From Nitrospira sp. UBA5698 (lineage in GTDB: Bacteria; Nitrospirota; Nitrospiria; Nitrospirales; Nitrospiraceae): a DNA stretch of 64,000 bases. Both the position numbers and the translations under genes were made by a program. The notes under the pieces were generated by a model that did no database searches, was not told where the DNA came from, and saw only the letters and a list, made by a program, of their open reading frames with translations. The stretch lies in NCBI GenBank assembly GCA_002420115.1, contig DIHK01000026.1:10255-74254 (forward strand), given 5' to 3'. Shown in pieces: positions 60,000 to 64,000 of the stretch (within the stretch, counting starts at the first letter, position 1; each line of letters opens with the position of its first letter).

Positions 60000-60977
60000 A
60001 TGCGTCCGACACAACTAGCCGTCGCTCACATGATGTTCATCGTGCTGATGGCTCCGGCTGTTCACGCCGACGACCTCTGTGTGGGAGATGAGGAAAAGAA
60101 GGCTGCCTTGTCCCAATCAGCCGCTCTGCAAAAAGCCGAACAAGCTGGTCAACCCGCCGCCCTCTTCGTTGCGTATATGCAGATCATGGCCGATGACTGT
60201 ATGGATCGCTATGACAAGAATGCCGTTGTCAGAGCCAAGACGAACATCCCAAAGCTTGGGCGGGATTTAGCTCAAGCCGCCGAAGCAAAAGGTGCACTGT
60301 ACTCTAGTGACCCGGTACGAGCCACTGGCCAGACCTCGGCCTTCAGGTACTATGAAGCACTTAGGGACAATCAGGAGGCCAATCGTGTTCTGCTCAAAGC
60401 TGTTCAGGCTAGACCGGATGACCTGCGCCTGTTCGAGGTGGCCTGGAATATTGACAATGGGCGATATGGGCCGGTCGATCCAGCTACCGGATCACGACAA
60501 CCCTATAGTTCCCCACCAGCATTCCGACAAGAACTTGTGAAGGTGGCCTCGATGAATGCCGATCGGCTGATGAAGGCCGAGGAGAGAGATGCGCAAGGGT
60601 TGACCGGGAACATTGGTGAACTCGGAAAAGCCAGCACACAGTCCCTTGAAAAACTCCGGAGCGCGGCGCTTTGGATGAAATACCTTCCATCTGGAGACAA
60701 ACCTGTAAGGGACCGCGCTGAGCACCGTGGTGACACTATCATGAAGCGTCCCGATCCGACTTTTACGCAGGGGCAGGCCATGATCTATTACGAATTCGCC
60801 GGTTCGCCTAAGGCAAAAGACATGGCTGCGCACATTAAGCAGAACAGTGACGTGTCTCAGCGGGCCATGGAGAAAGCCGGCGAGAGCATGAAAGGCATGT
60901 TCAACCAGAAGAGTGAAGCCGAACAAAAGCAGTTCGACAAGAAGAAAGCCGACCTCGAAAAAGAACTAGGTTTTTAG
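60000..60977 (+). CDS. Exported protein of unknown function
   Basis: 325 aa from ATG 60000, nine bases after GGGAGG; the GTG at 59991 directly abuts the ribosome site and is unlikely. Signal peptide ends near VHA-DD. I recognise no family. Visible are two cysteines near the N-terminus (CVGDEE, DDCMDRY) that might pair, a mixed helical middle with TPR-like spacing (RVLLKAVQARPDDLRLFEV, then NIDNGRYGPVDP), and a Lys/Glu-rich probable coiled coil at the end (QFDKKKADLEKEL). Likely periplasmic and cotranscribed with the DUF4412-like gene; a joint role is plausible only by context. Confidence 0.65.
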   Translation: MRPTQLAVAHMMFIVLMAPAVHADDLCVGDEEKKAALSQSAALQKAEQAGQPAALFVAYMQIMADDCMDRYDKNAVVRAKTNIPKLGRDLAQAAEAKGALYSSDPVRATGQTSAFRYYEALRDNQEANRVLLKAVQARPDDLRLFEVAWNIDNGRYGPVDPATGSRQPYSSPPAFRQELVKVASMNADRLMKAEERDAQGLTGNIGELGKASTQSLEKLRSAALWMKYLPSGDKPVRDRAEHRGDTIMKRPDPTFTQGQAMIYYEFAGSPKAKDMAAHIKQNSDVSQRAMEKAGESMKGMFNQKSEAEQKQFDKKKADLEKELGF

Positions 60978-60994
60978 CCAGCGCACTCAATTTG

Positions 60995-62068
60995 CTAACG
61001 CACCTTTCCGTCGATCTGCCGGATAGGCTCCGCTATGTTGTGAGTCGTTGACGCGTAGGAGACAATCGGAACCTCTGATTTCACTGGAGTAGACGCCGGC
61101 AGCGGCGGAGCTCCTTCTGTCTTAGCGAACACAATAGCAGTCTTCGTCTCTTCGAGTTGTTTCATCTCCTCGTTGGTTCTCCCCACGTGGGCGGCAATCA
61201 ATCGCTCAACAGCCGTGGCAAGCGAGAACAGTCCCTTGGCGGCGAGCGAGGTTGGTGCCGCTTCAATTACGGGTAAGAACTTTCGAATGGCCTGAGGAAC
61301 GGACGGGTCCTCAGGCACTTCTCCCACGAGCATCAAGTCCCCTCCGACGTACTGATGGAGGATCTTCCGAAGGTAGAGGACATTGACCCGGGAGCTGTCT
61401 GATCCTCGGTTGATGATCAGCCCTGGCCGGAATGATTGCAGTACGGCAGCGGCTGTATCACGTCCTGCGGTATCCGTAGCCCCTGCAACCGTCATCACTT
61501 CTTCTACGCTGTGGAAGTCTCTGTTCGAAAGAATATCTGACATCTGGCTATGTGCCAGAAAGCAAGATAAGACACGGCGGATCGCCGCTAACTTAATGAA
61601 TCGGTAGAGGTCTAATACCGAGGTTGGTTCGGGAGTCGCAACAGCCAGATGGATGTCAGCCATCAAGAAAAAGTCGAGTGCGTGATAGCTCGTACCAGCT
61701 CCGATGTCGATCACGACGACATCCGCCGTGAGTTCCTGAAACTGCTTCATCAGCCGCTTCTTACGTGCATACGCCATATTAGCGGTTGCCAAGGTTTCGC
61801 CGGTTCCAGCAATCAGGCGAAGATTCGGATCCAGCGTGATGGGAATGGCGACCTCCTCCAGTCGATTCACCCGTTTGTTCAAGAAATCCGTTAAGGTGAC
61901 CGGTGGATGCAATTCTCCGAACATGATATGCGCGTCGGCTCCGCCCACGTCGAGGTCGGCCAGAATGACCTGTCGCCCGCTTTTCGCAAGAGCCAACGCA
62001 AGGTTGGCTGACACCACGCTCTTTCCGACGCCGCCTTTGCCGGATGCGACTGAAATCAGAGTTGCCAT
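60995..62068 (-). CDS. MinD/FlhG-like deviant Walker A ATPase
   Basis: 357 aa from ATG 62068, which directly precedes MATLISVASGKGGVGKS; in-frame upstream starts (62140, 62194) lack ribosome sites. The deviant Walker A KGGVGKS with signature Lys11, ILADLDVGGADAH and VVIDIGAGTSYHALDF are typical of MinD/ParA/FlhG. A further helical region and a low-complexity tail (about 320-357) follow. FlhG (FleN) sets flagellar number, MinD places division sites, and relatives position chemoreceptors or pili. No flagellar, min or che gene is here, so cargo is unknown. No amphipathic MinD tail is obvious. Confidence 0.85.
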   Translation of the reverse strand: MATLISVASGKGGVGKSVVSANLALALAKSGRQVILADLDVGGADAHIMFGELHPPVTLTDFLNKRVNRLEEVAIPITLDPNLRLIAGTGETLATANMAYARKKRLMKQFQELTADVVVIDIGAGTSYHALDFFLMADIHLAVATPEPTSVLDLYRFIKLAAIRRVLSCFLAHSQMSDILSNRDFHSVEEVMTVAGATDTAGRDTAAAVLQSFRPGLIINRGSDSSRVNVLYLRKILHQYVGGDLMLVGEVPEDPSVPQAIRKFLPVIEAAPTSLAAKGLFSLATAVERLIAAHVGRTNEEMKQLEETKTAIVFAKTEGAPPLPASTPVKSEVPIVSYASTTHNIAEPIRQIDGKVR

Positions 62069-62327
62069 GTGGTCTGCCGTTTCGTGAGTGAGAACACGGA
62101 TCTGGATCTGTCTGACTGGAACTACGTACGATGTTGTCATTGTAGCGGCTACTGAACAAAAGAAAAGGAAAATGCGGGAATCCGTCAAGGTCATGCGTAT
62201 CTCGCAGGAGCTCAGAAGCCAAAGATTGTCACACAGCTCAGTCCTGTATGGCGTGGGAACAGTGGGACTGTGGTAATCTACTCACCGGGGCTAACTGAGT
62301 CGAAGTGACGGTTCCTCACATGTGATC

Positions 62328-63815
62328 ATGCGAAAAGCCAAGATCATCTGTACCATCGGACCTGCGAGTTCCTCACCGGCACTTATTGATCGGTTGATCG
62401 CCAGCGGGATGAACGCGGCCCGGTTGAATTTCTCGCATGGGACTCAAGAAACCCATGCAACTGCTATCGTGACCATCCGTCAGGCCGCTGCCAGACAGGG
62501 CGTAGCAGTGGCGATCATCCAGGATCTGCAAGGGCCGAGGATTCGAGTAGGTCTTGTCCCGAAGGCAGGCATTCACGTCACAGCCGGTCAATCAATCCGT
62601 CTCCGTGCCTGGCGCTCTGAACGGGACGCACAATCCGCGTCCCCCTCCCCTTCTACGGAAATCCCTATCTCATATCCGGATCTCACGCGGGACCTTCGTG
62701 CTGGGTCTCGGATTCTGATTAATGACGGACTGATTGAACTCCTGGCCGACCGGATCACGGATGACACGGTAGACTGTTCCGTCCTCATCGGAGGCACGAT
62801 TACCTCGCACAAAGGGATTAATCTTCCCGGCACGACGGTCAGTGCCCCAACGTTGACTGAAAAAGACAGGAAGGACATTCAGTTTGGTGTCGACCAGGGG
62901 GTGGATTATATTGCGCTCTCCTTCGTGCGAGGAGCACAGGATATCGAGACGGCGCGAGCTGTACTGGAACAGTATGAACGTCGCATTCCGCTCATTGCGA
63001 AGATCGAACGAGCCGAGGCTGTTGCGGCCCTGGAGGATATTTTGGCCTGTGCGGACGGCGTGATGATCGCACGCGGTGATCTGGGCGTGGAAATGGGGCC
63101 GGAAGCGGTGCCGATTCTGCAAAAAAACATTATCGTCGAGGCCAATCGTCGGCGTCGGTTGGTGATTACCGCCACGCAGATGTTGGAGTCGATGACGAAG
63201 GCAACAAGGCCGACGAGAGCCGAAGCCTCCGATGTCGCCAATGCCGTCTTTGACGGCAGCGATGCCGTCATGCTCTCGGCTGAAACCGCCGTGGGGGCTT
63301 ATCCGGTTGAAACAGTACAGGTCATGGATCGGCTGATTCGCGCCGCGGAAGACACGACCGAACCAGGAGTGACCATCAAGGCAGATCCTGCTCCCAGCGA
63401 CCGCTCATTGGCAGAGGCGATCTCAGCTGCTGCTGTCTCTGCAGCCAGCTCAGTTCTGGCAAAAGCCATCGTGGCCTTCACGGAGAGCGGCACGACCGCA
63501 CGATTGATCTCTAAACATCGACCAACCGCGCCTCTCCTAGCCTTCACTTCGTCCGAAACAATTCGGCGGCAGATGGCACTGTATTGGGGTGTGCGTCCCT
63601 TCCTCATGTCTCAAGGAGGAGCACCAGAAGCCTGGATTGCAGAAGCGGAGCAACGGCTCACGACAGCGCATCTCTGTATGCCTGGAGATATCATCGCCGT
63701 TGTGTCCGGAACGATGGCGGGACAAGTCGGCGGCACGAACATGCTGAAGCTCCACGAGATCGGCCCCCTCACATCTGCCGGTGACAAGCCTTCCACCACA
63801 CTCAAGTCGTCATAA
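62328..63815 (+). CDS. pyk: Pyruvate kinase
   Basis: 495 aa from ATG 62328 (a GTG six bases upstream is in frame). TKIICTIGPAS-like start KAKIICTIGPAS, ARLNFSHGT, QDLQGPRIRVG, the catalytic region LIAKIERAEAV and the metal/phosphate segment MIARGDLGVEMG are present, as are TQMLESM and PTRAEASDVANAV. The C-terminal regulatory-type domain extends to about 475. It converts phosphoenolpyruvate and ADP to pyruvate and ATP. Full length, no signs of damage. Convergent with a putative minus-strand transcript beyond the window edge. Confidence 0.95.
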   Translation: MRKAKIICTIGPASSSPALIDRLIASGMNAARLNFSHGTQETHATAIVTIRQAAARQGVAVAIIQDLQGPRIRVGLVPKAGIHVTAGQSIRLRAWRSERDAQSASPSPSTEIPISYPDLTRDLRAGSRILINDGLIELLADRITDDTVDCSVLIGGTITSHKGINLPGTTVSAPTLTEKDRKDIQFGVDQGVDYIALSFVRGAQDIETARAVLEQYERRIPLIAKIERAEAVAALEDILACADGVMIARGDLGVEMGPEAVPILQKNIIVEANRRRRLVITATQMLESMTKATRPTRAEASDVANAVFDGSDAVMLSAETAVGAYPVETVQVMDRLIRAAEDTTEPGVTIKADPAPSDRSLAEAISAAAVSAASSVLAKAIVAFTESGTTARLISKHRPTAPLLAFTSSETIRRQMALYWGVRPFLMSQGGAPEAWIAEAEQRLTTAHLCMPGDIIAVVSGTMAGQVGGTNMLKLHEIGPLTSAGDKPSTTLKSS

Positions 63816-63860
63816 CCAGCCTGCATCAATTTCTCCGGCCCCCGCAGAGTGCCCCCTATC

Positions 63861-63877
63861 AAAAAGGCTGCCAGCCT
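63861..63877 (-). terminator. Possible minus-strand terminator near the right edge
   Basis: On the minus strand AGGCT-GGC-AGCCT forms a 5-bp stem with a 3-base loop followed by TTTT. It would end a leftward transcript coming from beyond the window, converging on pyk. The short stem keeps confidence moderate. The rest of 63816-64000 shows no gene. Confidence 0.4.
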
Positions 63878-64000
63878 GAGTGATGAACCTGTCCACTGTA
63901 AGAATGTCTGTCACTCGGCATTCCCCCCTCGACAGAACTTAGGGCCATGAGCCTGCCGAACGGTGAAGCGTCGAACGCACCTCGCTCTCAAGTCGGATGC

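Overview
The window looks like chromosomal DNA of a Gram-negative, probably free-living bacterium, and the gene content best fits the phylum Nitrospirota (genus Nitrospira-like). That assignment is my inference from gene content: a TtuA-type thiolase, a HisZ-SerA-class V aminotransferase block, many TPR proteins, a Wzm/Wzt glycan locus, Slp and DUF4412-like envelope proteins, and moderate GC. No rRNA, tRNA, CRISPR array, insertion sequence, integrase or phage gene was found.

Layout. (1) 0.06-4.8 kb, plus strand: a PP-loop tRNA thiolation enzyme, a DnaJ-like co-chaperone with a half-size zinc finger, a His-rich Spy/CpxP-like periplasmic protein and IlvD. (2) 4.8-40.8 kb, minus strand: a very large surface-glycan locus. 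It holds about 15 glycosyltransferases, 10 methyltransferase domains, a WecA/MraY-like initiating phosphotransferase, a UDP-galactopyranose-mutase-like flavoprotein, an asparagine synthetase-type amidotransferase, a Wzm/Wzt ABC exporter whose ATPase carries a C-terminal glycan-binding-type extension, a second ABC-2 transporter, a membrane TPR protein and an O-antigen-ligase/oligosaccharyltransferase-like protein. (3) 41.0-43.7 kb, minus strand: a type IV pilin directly upstream of the ligase-like gene, then a TPR lipoprotein. (4) 44.0-49.5 kb, minus strand: dnaB, hisZ, serA and a class V aminotransferase in one tightly packed run. (5) 49.8-55.7 kb: a LysM lytic transglycosylase, a membrane TPR protein, bioF, and the pilus retraction ATPases pilT and a pilU-like paralogue. 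(6) 55.7-64 kb: a membrane-anchored cytochrome c, a YidB-family protein, a three-gene envelope operon (beta-barrel protein, Slp-family lipoprotein, exported intradiol dioxygenase), two exported proteins of unknown role, a MinD-like ATPase and pyruvate kinase.

How it works together (inference). Sugars would be built on undecaprenyl phosphate by the WecA-like enzyme and the glycosyltransferases, decorated by methylation and perhaps amidation, recognised by the Wzt C-terminal domain and exported by Wzm/Wzt, then ligated to an acceptor. Because the ligase-like gene sits next to pilA, the acceptor may be lipid A-core, the pilin, or both. No nucleotide-sugar synthesis gene lies in the locus, so donors must be made elsewhere. 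PilA, PilT and the PilU-like protein together indicate a retractable type IV pilus.

Most genes are ordinary members of known families. The points most worth a second look are the methylation-heavy glycan locus with its capping-type exporter, the pilin next to the ligase-like gene, the exported intradiol dioxygenase operon, a low-GC FkbM/fucosyltransferase insert, and the half-zinc-finger DnaJ. I did not find clear evidence of a wholly new class of system.
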